DNA from: Chloroflexota bacterium
GTDB lineage: Bacteria > Chloroflexota > Dormibacteria > CF-121
NCBI GenBank assembly: GCA_005882775.1
Contig: VBDY01000132.1
Location: forward strand, 1-46,192
DNA length: 46,192 bases
Direction of reading: 5' to 3'
A model generated the notes under the pieces. The model did not search any database. It saw only the letters and a program-made list of their open reading frames with translations, and was not told where the DNA came from. Positions 7,914 through 16,924 of the stretch are shown here, piece after piece (position 1 is the first letter of the stretch; every line of letters begins with the position of its first letter). The translations under genes and the position numbers were made by a program.

Positions 7914-9490
7914 TGATTAGTCCCCACTACATGGACCCAGGTCAGGCCCGTATTCAAATCGATCGGATTGCCGTTCGCGTCGTAATAGACCACCGGAACG
8001 TTGCGGTCCGGGTGCCTCCAGGTCGCGTGGATCATTGTGCCGTCGGTGTAGATGTCTGCTGTCCCCTGTCCGGCCAGCTCGTAGTACTCGGTGTTGTACG
8101 TGTGGTGCACTCCAGTGTTGGCGGGATTGCGGTCCAGGTAGGACACTACCGATTCGACGATGACTGTCTTGGCGTGGACCTGTCCGGTGCCCACGTTGGT
8201 GAACGGCTTGCCATCCTGCCACTTGAGGTATTCACGGCGGCCCGGGTCGTACCTCCAGGTGACGTTGTGAGCTCGGATGAAGACGCTGGTCGCCGGGACC
8301 CCGCCTGGGAGGGGGATGTCATCGTGCACCGGCGCGATATCGTAACTCAAAGTCGGGAGATTGGCCTGCGCCGTGTGCGCCGTGATCTGGTCCGGTCGTG
8401 CGATCACATTGTGCGGCGCATAGCGATCCCCCGCACGGTACATGAGGGGGAGCCGGTAGGCGTAATCGTAGACCACGTTCGGCCACTTCCAGACCTGGCC
8501 CAGGACGTAGTCGTTTGCGCCGGAACAGTAGATCATGCCGCGGTACATCGTCTCCAGCTGGACGGTGATCAGCCGGCAGCTGCGCACCGGTCCGATCAGG
8601 CTGCTCGGCGGGTGCCAGTACACGGCGCTCAGCCGGGGGATACCGAATTCGCTGATGTACTCATAAACCATATCGGCTTGCTGCATCCCCGTCTGCGGAC
8701 GCACGGTCACCTGGTCACTATTCTCGATCTGAATGATGATGGGGCCTCCGGAGGCGCCGATCCGCTGGGTGGACCCCGCCGACGGCACCTGAACCATGGC
8801 GGTGAAGCTCACCTTCCAGTCCGCAACCATCGGGTCATGGCGACGGTTCAACGCCGTCTGCGGCACGCCGAGGGTGTGCGGACGGCTGTGCTTCAGTGTC
8901 AGCGCGGCTGTGGCAACGGTTCCCGCCGGGTTCCAGGTGACCGCTCCTGGGTCGAGCGCCGCGCCGTCCAGCAGCAGCGGGGTATGGGCTGCGTCCATCG
9001 GCTGGGAAAAGGTCAGGGCCAGGTTGCCGCGCAGCGCCACCGCCTGCTGTCCATCGGTCAGCGCCACACTGTTATAGGTTGTGGCCGCCACCTTTGGCGC
9101 CGGTTCCGTGTGAAACGACAGACTGTAGGTCAGGTCTCCAAACCCGGTGGTCTTCTTCGCTCCCGTGACCTGGACGCGATATTGAGTGTCCGGCTGGAAA
9201 GCGGGCTTGAACTCGAACGTGCGCGGGTTACGGACGATCACCCCGTAGGAAACCGCCGGCGCGATCCGAAAACCATTGCGGACCGAGGCAGCGTCCATGT
9301 CCTGGTTGAAGGTGAGAATGATCGCCGATCCTCGGACCACCTCCAGGTCGCCGTTGGCGACTGAGGCACTCACTGAGAGTGGCGCCGTGAGCGCCCTGAG
9401 CACAAGGGCGCCGATCACAAGGAGAAAAGCCGGCGGGAGGATCCACCAACGGCGGCGGAGATTGATCCCGCGAATCAGAGCCTGTCGCAT
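7910..9490 (-). CDS. Anchored or secreted DUF3048 (YerB-like) protein with Ig-like repeats, copy 1
   Basis: A 526-residue paralogue of the next gene, alike over its whole length. It has a signal anchor (WWILPPAFLLVIGALVLRAL), two Ig-like modules (IILTFNQDMDA and LALTFSQPMDA) and a DUF3048 region with IIIQIENSD, RPQTGMQQADMVYEYIS and LIGPVRSCRLITVQLE, closing with NPIDLNTGLTWVHVVG. The shared block MIYCSGANDYVLG suggests a retained ligand or active site. The ATG at 9490 has GAGGA about 6 nt upstream, and a TACCCT box lies before that. It heads an apparent minus-strand operon with its copy and the mannosidase. The Ig repeats suggest it reaches into or through the cell wall. Confidence 0.85.
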   Translation of the reverse strand: MRQALIRGINLRRRWWILPPAFLLVIGALVLRALTAPLSVSASVANGDLEVVRGSAIILTFNQDMDAASVRNGFRIAPAVSYGVIVRNPRTFEFKPAFQPDTQYRVQVTGAKKTTGFGDLTYSLSFHTEPAPKVAATTYNSVALTDGQQAVALRGNLALTFSQPMDAAHTPLLLDGAALDPGAVTWNPAGTVATAALTLKHSRPHTLGVPQTALNRRHDPMVADWKVSFTAMVQVPSAGSTQRIGASGGPIIIQIENSDQVTVRPQTGMQQADMVYEYISEFGIPRLSAVYWHPPSSLIGPVRSCRLITVQLETMYRGMIYCSGANDYVLGQVWKWPNVVYDYAYRLPLMYRAGDRYAPHNVIARPDQITAHTAQANLPTLSYDIAPVHDDIPLPGGVPATSVFIRAHNVTWRYDPGRREYLKWQDGKPFTNVGTGQVHAKTVIVESVVSYLDRNPANTGVHHTYNTEYYELAGQGTADIYTDGTMIHATWRHPDRNVPVVYYDANGNPIDLNTGLTWVHVVGTNQ

Positions 9491-9633
9491 CAAAAGTCCT
9501 CACGGAAGGGTACTACGAACGAGCCGACAGGCTAGGGCAGAAGGCCCGCCTGATTCACATCGTAAGGCTGTAGCGCTTGATGGGCTCGCCGGTGGTCCTT
9601 CTTATGAGACCCTCAACCCCTCCTCGCACGTGG

Positions 9634-9945
9634 TCAGGCGACGAGTAGCCTCGGAAGCAGGAGCTGCTGGACGTCGAACAGGACGTCGAGGACGCGGACC
9701 GGGTCGTGGGTCACGTTGCGGTTCAGGGCTCGGAGCAGCTTACGGCTGATCGGCCGGACGAAACGGACGATCTCGTCCATCAGTGCCGCGGGCACTTCCG
9801 CCCGCTTCTGCTCGATGATGGTCTCCACGATCAGCAGGAAGTCGTCCACCCGACGGACGTCGGCACGCCGGCGGATCTCCTGCTCGCGGCGGTCGGCCGC
9901 CGCCTGGTACTCACGATGAATCTCGTCTATCGCTTCGCTCAGCAT
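9634..9945 (-). CDS. Hypothetical helical protein
   Basis: A 103-residue protein that I do not recognise. It is rich in charged residues and predicted mostly alpha-helical (MLSEAIDEIHREYQAAADRR, then a long helix with VDDFLLIVETIIEQKRAEVP). It ends in a hydrophobic LLLPRLLVA tail. There is no signal peptide, Cys motif or DNA-binding signature. The ATG has GGGAGC about 6 nt upstream. A TTGACA element at 10034-10039 on the same strand is a plausible promoter. It lies between the DUF3048 operon and a MerR gene on the same strand. Confidence 0.6.
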   Translation of the reverse strand: MLSEAIDEIHREYQAAADRREQEIRRRADVRRVDDFLLIVETIIEQKRAEVPAALMDEIVRFVRPISRKLLRALNRNVTHDPVRVLDVLFDVQQLLLPRLLVA

Positions 9946-10010
9946 GGAAAAGCTCCCTCACACGCTACAGACTCGACCCTATTCCCTACAGCATGAAAGC
10001 TGATAGGCAT

Positions 10011-10039
10011 ACTGTTACATAGTGCGGAGGCAATGTCAA
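10011..10039 (-). promoter_or_regulatory. Candidate promoter for the 9634-9945 gene
   Basis: On the minus strand there is a perfect -35 (TTGACA, 10039-10034), then 17 nt, then AACAGT (10016-10011) as a weak -10. A start of transcription near 10004 would give a leader of about 60 nt. The -35 is convincing and the -10 is not. Confidence 0.35.
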
Positions 10040-10074
10040 GCAAAGTAACGGCTGGTGGCGTTGGTGACGGTCGG

Positions 10075-10431
10075 TTAAGCTGTCAAGCCGTCGCCCGAGA
10101 TCTCCTGGAGGCTGTCGAGCTCAGCTACCTGGTTGAGGTCGAGACCCTGTCCGGCCAGGGCTTGGAGGAGCCGCAGGACGTACTTGACGCCGGCCAGGTT
10201 GACGCCCTTCTGGCGGGTGAGAAACTGGATCACGCGGACTCGCCGGATGTCGTCTTCCGAGTAGCGGCGCCGGTTGGTGGCGGTCCGCTGCGGCTTGATC
10301 AGGTTCTCGCTCTCGTAGATCATCAGGGTGCGCGGGTGCAGATTTAGGATCTCGCTGGCGATGCTCGGGGTGAAGACAGCTCGTCCTGGTGCAATTGATG
10401 GCATTCGTTTTCGCTTTCCCAGCAGTGGCAC
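10075..10431 (-). CDS. MerR-family transcriptional regulator (HspR-like)
   Basis: A 118-residue MerR regulator. The winged HTH is clear: SIASEILNLHPRTLMIYE, then NLIKPQRTATNRRRYSEDDI, then a helix with VIQFLTRQKGVNLAGVKYVL. The last block is typical of HspR-like MerR proteins, where the dimerisation helix is short and there is no effector domain. The C-terminus (LDLNQVAELDSLQEISGDGL) has no Cys pair for metal. GTG at 10431 is 10 nt after a TAGCCT box and next to AAGGGG; ATG at 10404 is an alternative. It is divergent from the trehalose-phosphate synthase gene and could regulate it. One of five MerR genes in the window. Confidence 0.88.
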   Translation of the reverse strand: MPLLGKRKRMPSIAPGRAVFTPSIASEILNLHPRTLMIYESENLIKPQRTATNRRRYSEDDIRRVRVIQFLTRQKGVNLAGVKYVLRLLQALAGQGLDLNQVAELDSLQEISGDGLTA

Positions 10432-10572
10432 CCCTTGGCGCAGGCTAAACAGGTGGCCCTAACTCCATTTACTTGACATTGAGAATATCACGTATTGCTG
10501 CTCTGGAGCAAGCCGATGTTCCTGCCGCCGAGGATGGGCGCCAGCCGGCCGCGTAGAGTTAGGTGCGGGCCG

Positions 10573-12108
10573 ATGATCGGGATCGAGCAATACACGCGGC
10601 GGCTCTTGAGGGACTACCACCCGATCATCGCCGCCAACCGGGCGCCGGTAGACCTGTCCTCAAACGAGGGTGAACCGGCGCGGTTTGTACGGGGCGGTGG
10701 GGGTCTGGTGACGGGGCTGGCAGCCTTCGCCCAGGCGACCGGCGCCGTCTGGGTGGCGTCGGTGCGCGACGGCTTTGAGGCCGAGTTCGACCTTGGCGCC
10801 GAAGGCGAGCCGATGCAGATCGACACGGCCGACGGCTCGCGCTTCCAGATCAGCTGGGTATCGCCGCCGCGCCTGGCGCACGACATGCACTACAACACCA
10901 TCGCCAATCCTTTGCTCTGGTTCGTTCAGCACTACCTCTGGAACCTCGCCCAGGCGCCGGTGCTCGACGCCAGCACTCGCCGCGCCTGGGATGACGGTTA
11001 TCGGAGAGTCAACCAGATGTTCGCCGCGCAGGTTGTGCGAGAGGCGCGGCGAGGTCGTAAGCGTCCGTTGGTGCTCTCCCACGATTACCAGCTGTACGTG
11101 CTTCCCCGGCTGGTTCGTCGGGAGCTGACGGATGCTGTGATCCACCACTTTGTCCATATTCCCTGGCCCACCCCCCAGTACTGGAAGGTACTACCTCAGT
11201 ACATGCGGGACGACATCATGGACGGGTTGCTGGCGGCCGATATCGTCGGGCTGCAGACATCATCGGATGTCCGCAACTTTCTGCTGACCTGCGAGGAAAA
11301 CATGGGACTCCCGGTCGACTTCCGTCAGCAGACCGCTTTCTACCGCGGGCGCACCGTGTGGGTGCGCAACTATCCCATCTCGATCGACGTCCGTGGGTTC
11401 GAGCGCAGCGCAGCCAGCCCCGCGGTCGAGCGTGCCGAGCGCGAGATACTTCGCTGGCGGCCGGAGCACCTGATCTACAGGGTTGACCGGATGGACCTGT
11501 CCAAAAACATCATTCGCGGCTTCTATGCCTTCGAGCGGCTGCTCGAAGCCCATTCTGAGTGGCGCACGCGGGTGACCTTCTGGGCCATGCTCCAGAAGAC
11601 ACGGCAGAATGTGCCCGAGTATCGTGACTACGCCCGCCAGGTGCAGCAGGTTGTACGGCTGATCAATCAGCGTTACGCAACCGCCGAATGGCAGCCGATC
11701 CGGCTCGAGCTCAGAGACGACATGGAGCGAGCGATCGCCGGTTACAAGCAGTTCGACGTGCTGCTGGTGAACCCGATCTACGACGGTATGAACCTGGTGG
11801 CCAAGGAGGGGATGACGGTCAACCGTCGAGGCGGCATGCTGGTGCTCTCGGAAAACGCCGGGACGCACGAGGAGCTCGGAGAGTGGGCGATCACCATCAA
11901 TCCATTCGAAGTCGACGCTACCGCAGAGGCCCTCCACAAAGCCCTCGTGATGGATCCGATCGAGCGGCATACTCGGGCGGAGAAGATGCGCGCCGTCGTG
12001 CAGCAGAACGACATCGCTCGCTGGATATCCGCCCAGCTCCAGGACATCCGGGACCTGCTGGAACCGACTGCCGCCCGGCGGCCGGACCTCCTCCAGGAGA
12101 CGATCTAG
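10573..12108 (+). CDS. otsA: Alpha,alpha-trehalose-phosphate synthase (GT20)
   Basis: A 511-residue GT20 glycosyltransferase. It should make trehalose 6-phosphate from an NDP-glucose and glucose 6-phosphate in the cytoplasm. Visible motifs are IIAANRAPVDL with the glycine-rich GGGGLVTGL loop near the N-terminus, HDYQLYVLP, HHFVHIPWPTPQYW, VDRMDLSKN with R306 and K311 (matching E. coli OtsA R262/K267), and DGMNLVAKE from D404. Glucosylglycerol-phosphate synthases are close relatives, so that is an alternative product. ATG 10573 is preferred because the frame upstream lacks family sequence. Its stop overlaps that of the convergent otsB in a shared CTAG, which supports the trehalose pathway. Confidence 0.88.
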   Translation: MIGIEQYTRRLLRDYHPIIAANRAPVDLSSNEGEPARFVRGGGGLVTGLAAFAQATGAVWVASVRDGFEAEFDLGAEGEPMQIDTADGSRFQISWVSPPRLAHDMHYNTIANPLLWFVQHYLWNLAQAPVLDASTRRAWDDGYRRVNQMFAAQVVREARRGRKRPLVLSHDYQLYVLPRLVRRELTDAVIHHFVHIPWPTPQYWKVLPQYMRDDIMDGLLAADIVGLQTSSDVRNFLLTCEENMGLPVDFRQQTAFYRGRTVWVRNYPISIDVRGFERSAASPAVERAEREILRWRPEHLIYRVDRMDLSKNIIRGFYAFERLLEAHSEWRTRVTFWAMLQKTRQNVPEYRDYARQVQQVVRLINQRYATAEWQPIRLELRDDMERAIAGYKQFDVLLVNPIYDGMNLVAKEGMTVNRRGGMLVLSENAGTHEELGEWAITINPFEVDATAEALHKALVMDPIERHTRAEKMRAVVQQNDIARWISAQLQDIRDLLEPTAARRPDLLQETI

Positions 12109-12845
12109 GGTCCGTTCGCGCGGAGCAGGGACTCCAGGAACTCTCCCACCGCGGGGACGCCGTCCAGGACAAGGTCGCACCGAGCGAAGATGGCCGCCGG
12201 CACCTCGGGCGACCGGACGCCCACCGCCAGGGTTCGCCGATCGGTCATCTCCTTGAGGGCGATGAAAGCCGCCTCGTCAGTGATGTCGTCGCCGATGTAC
12301 ACGATGGTGTCCGGCGAAAACGCAATCGTAAGTCGGTGTAGCACCTGGCCCTTGTCGATCAGCACCGGTGGGCGGAGTTCCCAAACCAGCCGGCCGGGAT
12401 GCAGCTCGAGCCCGGTGGCGGAAGCAATGTCGCGAAGTACCACCTCCAGGGTCGCGCCCGCATCCGCTGGACGGACAGTATTTCGAAAGTGGACGCTGAT
12501 GGTGGCTCGCTTGCGCTCGACCACGACCCCGGGTAACTGCGTCTCCGGCCGTAGCGCCAGCGCCTGGGCAGCCTGGCGAAGAGCCGGTAGAAAGGGCTCG
12601 ACCTCGCGCGCCAACCGGGAACCGGCCGGTCCCCGGTCCTCGAGACCGTGATTGCCGATCAGCACGAGCCGATCATTTGGGAGTCGCTCAGCGAGCTCAT
12701 CCGTATCACGGCCGCTGATCACGGCCACCGCCATCAGCCGCTCCGCCAGCCTTCCCAGCAGCTGGAGCACGCGTGGGTCGGCGGCCGCGAGGTCAGGCTC
12801 AGGCACAATCGGGGCGATGGTGCCATCGAAATCAAGCGCCAGCAG
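12105..12845 (-). CDS. otsB: Trehalose-6-phosphate phosphatase (HAD-IIB)
   Basis: A HAD-superfamily phosphatase that removes phosphate from the OtsA product. Motif I is ALDFDGTIAPI, with the nucleophile and acid/base aspartates. Motif II is VISGRD, then IGNHGLE, and motif IV is VYIGDDITDEAAF. RKRATISVHFRN is the usual substrate-side Lys/His block. The first canonical start (GTG 12806) would delete motif I. In frame upstream, back to the MerR stop TAG at 12891-12893, there is only CTG (12845) or ATC (12863), with no clear ribosome-binding site. CTG gives LLALDFDGT, which matches usual family N-termini. The start coordinate is therefore inferred. It probably depends on coupling to the MerR gene. 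Confidence 0.85.
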   Translation of the reverse strand: MLALDFDGTIAPIVPEPDLAAADPRVLQLLGRLAERLMAVAVISGRDTDELAERLPNDRLVLIGNHGLEDRGPAGSRLAREVEPFLPALRQAAQALALRPETQLPGVVVERKRATISVHFRNTVRPADAGATLEVVLRDIASATGLELHPGRLVWELRPPVLIDKGQVLHRLTIAFSPDTIVYIGDDITDEAAFIALKEMTDRRTLAVGVRSPEVPAAIFARCDLVLDGVPAVGEFLESLLRANGP

Positions 12846-12890
12846 CGTGCGCGCCGGGTCGATGCCCGAAAGCCAGGGGTTAGTGCTGAC

Positions 12891-13193
12891 CTAACTCCAA
12901 AGGTGTCGGGCGGCTGCCAGCTCGGGGAACTCGGCGTCAGGGATCTGCAATCGGTTCTGCACCGCGGCCTCCATCAGCGAAAAAATCACCTTGACCCCGG
13001 CCAGGTTGATGCCGTGCGCAGTGGTCAGCTCCCGAATCAGGCGGATCCGCTCGATGTCGCGCCGGGAATAACGGCGCCGCTGGGTGGGGGTTCGCTCCGG
13101 CGCAATCAGGTTCTCGCTTTCGTAGACGAAGAGTGTTCGCGGCTCGATATCGAACATGTCCGAGACTTCGCTGGATTTATGCGGCATTGCCAA
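12891..13193 (-). CDS. MerR-family transcriptional regulator (HspR-like)
   Basis: A 100-residue MerR protein with VSDMFDIEPRTLFVYE (first HTH helix pair), NLIAPERTPTQRRRYSRRDI (wing) and LIRELTTAHGINLAGVKVIF (second helix pair). It has no effector domain. TTG at 13193 has GGAGG 7 nt upstream; ATG at 13187 is possible. A TATAAT box lies at 13226-13231. The stop is in frame with, and 45 nt before, the inferred otsB start, so the pair is probably co-transcribed. This regulator and the one at 10075-10431 flank the trehalose genes on both sides. Confidence 0.87.
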   Translation of the reverse strand: MAMPHKSSEVSDMFDIEPRTLFVYESENLIAPERTPTQRRRYSRRDIERIRLIRELTTAHGINLAGVKVIFSLMEAAVQNRLQIPDAEFPELAAARHLWS

Positions 13194-13225
13194 GGGGTGC
13201 CCTCCAGAACCGGTGATTGCAAACC

Positions 13226-13231
13226 ATTATA
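13226..13231 (-). promoter_or_regulatory. Strong -10 box (TATAAT) upstream of the MerR-otsB genes
   Basis: A perfect TATAAT on the minus strand lies 32 nt before the TTG start. A TTGACA sits only 7 nt upstream of it, too close to act as its -35; no good -35 is seen at 17 nt. The arrangement suggests an activated or overlapping promoter. Confidence 0.5.
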
Positions 13232-13444
13232 TCCAACCTGTCAAGATTTGTGATAAACAATCGAGCCAAGTTGTTTTGGATTCACAGTGAAGCCAGGGTG
13301 CGCGGTCCGTGATCGACCGAAGCGCATCCAGCATCTGCTGTGGTGGGCCGTATCAACTTAAACGAGCAGCGCCGCGCTTGAACGGACGCCCTCGGCCGAG
13401 TAGTCTCGGGCTCCGGCGGCGTGCGGCCTGTCGGTCCCACCACG

Positions 13445-14566
13445 ATGAGGGCAATCTTACGGTACCTTTCCGCGATCGGAGGGCAGGTGACTATCGGCCT
13501 GCTCCTGATCGCTTTCCTGACTCCGCCGTTCGGGGTCCGGGCATACCTGGACGCCAGGGCACAAACCGCCAGCGATAGCAGCCGGATGGCCTTCAGCGTC
13601 ACCCGGCCAGCAGGGTCCGTCAGCAAGCTGCCGGCGACCGCCTTTGCCACTTCCACGCCGGCGCCACTCGACGGGATTCGCGGCAAGGGGGCCTGGTTCA
13701 TGATCTTCAATGGCGACTGGACCGATGCCGACGCCGACCGTGCCAGGGCGTTGGTCGATTCGGCGGTCAGTGCCGACCTCAGCCACATCTACGTCCGGGT
13801 GGCAGACTCGCGCCGGCATTTCTACGGCGCCCCCGCCCTGCAGGATCTCCTCCCGATCGCGCACGCCCACCATCTCCGTGTAATCGGGTGGATTGAGCCA
13901 ATGCTGAACGATCCCACCCAGGATGCGGCCGACGCCATCGCGGCCGCCCGGTACCAGGAGCAAGGACAGCGGCTCGACGGGTTGGCGCTGACGATGGAAG
14001 CGATCCGCCGGGAACCCAACGTGAGCCAGTACCTGTCCCAGGTGCGATCGGGGGCCTCCCGGCTGGCCGGCCTCGGTGACCGGTACCTGTTGATCGCAAG
14101 CACCCTCCCTACGCCCGCGGACCATCGTGGGGACGCCTACGCGGCCATGTCACGCTACTGCCAGGTCTTCGCTCCGATGGCCTATTGGCGGGCGACCGGG
14201 TTGCCCCAGTTCAGCGGTCCGAACGGCGTCCGGTCGTATCTGGACCAGATCTTCGCGCAGTTCAGGGATCCGTCGATCAACCCATTCAACCGGCCGCTGA
14301 CGATAACCGCCCAGGCGTATGACGCGGCCCTGGAGTATGGAACGCCGGGATCGCCTCCGGTTGACGAGATCGTGGCCTCCATGGATGAGACCCGCGCCCA
14401 GGGCGGCCTCAGCTGGTCCTTCTACCGGCTGCCTGACGCGGACAACGGCGTCACGCGGGACGAAGTCCAGGCGGTCACGGGCTACCCCTTCTGGCAACGA
14501 TTCACGAGCCCGGCGATCGCGGCCAAGGCGCTGATTGCATCCGCTGACCAGCCCGTGGCGTACTGA
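13445..14566 (+). CDS. Secreted or anchored TIM-barrel-like glycoside hydrolase-type protein
   Basis: A 373-residue protein with an N-terminal hydrophobic segment (VTIGLLLIAFLTPPF, about residues 14-29). The rest alternates strands and helices in barrel fashion: HIYVRVADSR, HHLRVIGWIEP, RLDGLALTMEAI, YLLIASTLPT, VFAPMAYWR and GGLSWSFYRL. This resembles GH18-like and DUF4015-type barrels, with possible acidic residues in LTMEA and GWIEP, but I cannot assign a family. GTG at 13421 is an alternative start. It lies 18 nt upstream of ftsH and is probably co-transcribed with it. Fold is moderately sure; activity is a guess. Confidence 0.6.
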   Translation: MRAILRYLSAIGGQVTIGLLLIAFLTPPFGVRAYLDARAQTASDSSRMAFSVTRPAGSVSKLPATAFATSTPAPLDGIRGKGAWFMIFNGDWTDADADRARALVDSAVSADLSHIYVRVADSRRHFYGAPALQDLLPIAHAHHLRVIGWIEPMLNDPTQDAADAIAAARYQEQGQRLDGLALTMEAIRREPNVSQYLSQVRSGASRLAGLGDRYLLIASTLPTPADHRGDAYAAMSRYCQVFAPMAYWRATGLPQFSGPNGVRSYLDQIFAQFRDPSINPFNRPLTITAQAYDAALEYGTPGSPPVDEIVASMDETRAQGGLSWSFYRLPDADNGVTRDEVQAVTGYPFWQRFTSPAIAAKALIASADQPVAY

Positions 14567-14584
14567 AAGAGGGAGAACACTGAG

Positions 14585-16555
14585 ATGAAACTATTGCTCC
14601 GCCGTCCACGAGTCCCAGCCAGCTGGCGGCGCCGGCGGGTCTGGGTTCCCGCGGTCGTAATCGTCGCCGCCCTGACGGTGGCCGGGCTGGTCGTCTTCGG
14701 CCGCTCCGCCGACAACTCGATCTGGAATCAACCCGCGACTCCGATCAGCGATGTGCTGAACCGCGCGGACCACGGAGAGATCGCGAGCGCAACCATCATT
14801 GGTCAGCGGCTCGTGCTGACGGATCAGGCAGGTCGCAAGTCCTGGACGGTTGAAAAGGACTCCTCGATGTCCGCCACCGAGGAGCAGCTCCGCCAGCATG
14901 GCGTGAACGTTACGGTGCAGGCCACCGACGACACCAACTTCGGGACGATGCTGCCGAACATCCTCGGCCTGCTTGTCCTGCTCAGCCTCCTATTCCTCCT
15001 CCTGCGCCGCGGCAACCTGCTGGGCAACCCCATGGGGGCCTTTACCAAGCACCTGGGCGAAGCCCGCCAGCCGGATGGCGGCCAGGTTACCTTTGCCGAC
15101 GTGGTCGGCGTGGACGAGGCCAAGCACGAGCTCGAAGAGGTAGTCCAGTTTCTGCGGACGCCATCGTCCTTCAAAGAGCTCGGCGCCCGGATGCCGCGCG
15201 GCGTGCTTTTGGTCGGTCCGCCTGGCACCGGTAAGACCCTGCTCTCGCGTGCCGTCGCCGGCGAGGCGAGCGTGCCGTACTTCTCGATGAGCGGCTCAGA
15301 CTTCGTTGAGATGTTCGTAGGCGTGGGCGCCGCCCGCGTCCGCGACCTCTTCCGGCACGCCAAAAAGAACGCCCCCTGCATTGTCTTCCTGGACGAGATC
15401 GATGCGCTCGGCCGCCGGCGTGGCGGCTCGCAGGTACGCACCAACGAGGAACGTGAGCAGACCCTGAACCAATTGTTGGTCGAGATGGATGGATTCAACA
15501 CCGATTGCGCCGTCGTTGTGATCGCCGCCACCAATCGACCTGATGTCCTCGACCCGGCCCTGCTCCGTTCGGGCCGGTTCGACCGCCGGGTTTCAATCGA
15601 CGCCCCCGACCTGAACGGGCGCCGAGCCATACTGAGTCTCTACGCGCAACACAAGCCGCTGGCGCCCGACATCGACCTGGATGTGATCGCTCGCCAAACC
15701 CCTGGCTTCACCGGAGCCGACCTCGCCAATCTTCTCAACGAAGCCGCCATCCTGGCGGCTCGCGGCGGCTTGCGCACGATCGGCACCGAGGAGCTCGAGG
15801 AAGCCAGCCTGCGGGTGATGGCCGGCCCGGAGAAGCGGAGCCGGATGATAACCCCAGAGGAAAAGGCGATCATCGCCTACCACGAGGTCGGGCACGCCCT
15901 GGTAATGAAGTCGATTGCCAAAAGCGACCCAGTCCACAAGGTGTCTGTGGTGTCACGCGGACAGGCGTTGGGGATTACGATTCAACTCCCGCTCAAGGAC
16001 CGCTACCTGACCTCGAAGTCTGAGCTGATGGCTCGGATGGCCGCCGCCATGGGCGGCCGGGCCGCGGAAGAGATCATCTTCGGAGATGTCACCACTGGCG
16101 CCAAGCAGGACATCGAGGCAGCTACGAGCATCGCCCGCCAGATGGTATGCGAGTTCGGCATGAGTGAGCGTTTGGGCCTGGTCACGCTTCACCGCAAGGG
16201 GGATGGTGACAACCTGTTCTTCTCGGAGTTGACGGCGGCCGATGTCGACGCCGAGATCAAGGCGCTGACCGACGCTGCCTACCGCCAGGCATCTGACATC
16301 TGCACCGCGCGCCGGGCGACGCTGGTCCGGATCGCCGAGCATCTGCAGCAGGTCGAGACCATCAACGGGGACGAGCTGGATGCTCTCCTGGCTGAGTCCG
16401 AACGGCCGCTCCAGGGGAGGATGCTGCCGCGTCAGTCTCGAGGCGCCGCCCAGATTGCTGCCGCGTCGGTGGAGGTCGCCACCGCGGGCCTGGAGGATAC
16501 GGGCCGGGACGAACAGGACACCGAGGAGGTTGCCCCGCCGGTGGCGGCCGGTTAG
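14585..16555 (+). CDS. ftsH: ATP-dependent zinc metalloprotease FtsH
   Basis: A 656-residue membrane AAA protease that degrades misfolded and regulatory proteins at the cytoplasmic face. It has two transmembrane helices (about residues 20-38 and 121-138) around a short external domain. The AAA domain has Walker A GPPGTGKT (211-218), Walker [14 protein letters not shown], and the second region of homology [12 protein letters not shown]. The protease domain has zinc site HEVGH (433-437) in an AYHEVGHAL context, and [18 protein letters not shown]. Length and order are standard. GGGAG precedes the ATG. The C-terminal 40 residues are Ala/Glu-rich and not conserved. Confidence 0.97.
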   Translation: MKLLLRRPRVPASWRRRRVWVPAVVIVAALTVAGLVVFGRSADNSIWNQPATPISDVLNRADHGEIASATIIGQRLVLTDQAGRKSWTVEKDSSMSATEEQLRQHGVNVTVQATDDTNFGTMLPNILGLLVLLSLLFLLLRRGNLLGNPMGAFTKHLGEARQPDGGQVTFADVVGVDEAKHELEEVVQFLRTPSSFKELGARMPRGVLLVGPPGTGKTLLSRAVAGEASVPYFSMSGSDFVEMFVGVGAARVRDLFRHAKKNAPCIVFLDEIDALGRRRGGSQVRTNEEREQTLNQLLVEMDGFNTDCAVVVIAATNRPDVLDPALLRSGRFDRRVSIDAPDLNGRRAILSLYAQHKPLAPDIDLDVIARQTPGFTGADLANLLNEAAILAARGGLRTIGTEELEEASLRVMAGPEKRSRMITPEEKAIIAYHEVGHALVMKSIAKSDPVHKVSVVSRGQALGITIQLPLKDRYLTSKSELMARMAAAMGGRAAEEIIFGDVTTGAKQDIEAATSIARQMVCEFGMSERLGLVTLHRKGDGDNLFFSELTAADVDAEIKALTDAAYRQASDICTARRATLVRIAEHLQQVETINGDELDALLAESERPLQGRMLPRQSRGAAQIAAASVEVATAGLEDTGRDEQDTEEVAPPVAAG

Positions 16556-16561
16556 CCCGGC

Positions 16562-16924
16562 CTAGATGATCTCTTCGTAGAGCTCGTACACCTGGCGGAG
16601 CTCGTCGGGTGGTTTCACCCCTCCCCGCTTGAGCGATTCGAGAAGCATCAGGATGTACTTGACGCCGGCGAGGTTGACGCCCTTCTCGCGGGTCAGCTGC
16701 TGGATCACCTGGAGCTTGCGGACGTTCCGCTGGGAGTAACGCCGCCGGTTGGTTGCGGTCCGGTAGGGCTCGATCAGGCCGAGGTCTTCGTACATCATCA
16801 GCGTGCGAGGATGAGTTTCCAGGATCTCGGAGGCGACGCTGATGGTGTAGAGGGGCTTGTCCAGGTCGAATGCCCCGGCCAGCCGCGGATCGCGGTTTGG
16901 GACCACCGCTATTCCTTCACCCAA
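16562..16924 (-). CDS. MerR-family regulator paired with a receiver protein
   Basis: A 120-residue MerR regulator with LDKPLYTISVASEILETH, PRTLMMYEDLGLIEP, TATNRRRYSQ and IQQLTREKGVNLAGVKYIL. It has only a short acidic C-terminus (ELRQVYELYEEII). TTG at 16924 lies inside the end of the upstream receiver gene and gives a 16-nt overlap, identical to the second pair at 22816-22831; this conservation is why I chose it. GTG at 16906, with AAGGA 7 nt upstream, is the alternative. Translation should be coupled, so the two proteins are likely made in fixed ratio. The DNA target is unknown. Confidence 0.88.
   Translation of the reverse strand: MGEGIAVVPNRDPRLAGAFDLDKPLYTISVASEILETHPRTLMMYEDLGLIEPYRTATNRRRYSQRNVRKLQVIQQLTREKGVNLAGVKYILMLLESLKRGGVKPPDELRQVYELYEEII

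Noticed and set aside
7871-9364. A 497-codon plus-strand frame opposite the DUF3048 gene
   Set aside because: It mirrors the third-position GC of the true minus-strand gene; its product has no recognisable domain, whereas the minus strand has DUF3048 and Ig motifs.
13232-13255. TTGACA next to TATAAT on the minus strand as one complete promoter
   Set aside because: The spacing is only 7 nt, far below the 16-18 nt needed; only the -10 is kept.
16904-16906. GTG 16906 as the MerR start (AAGGA 7 nt upstream)
   Set aside because: It remains possible, but the TTG at 16924 reproduces the exact 16-nt overlap of the second pair, which I weigh more.
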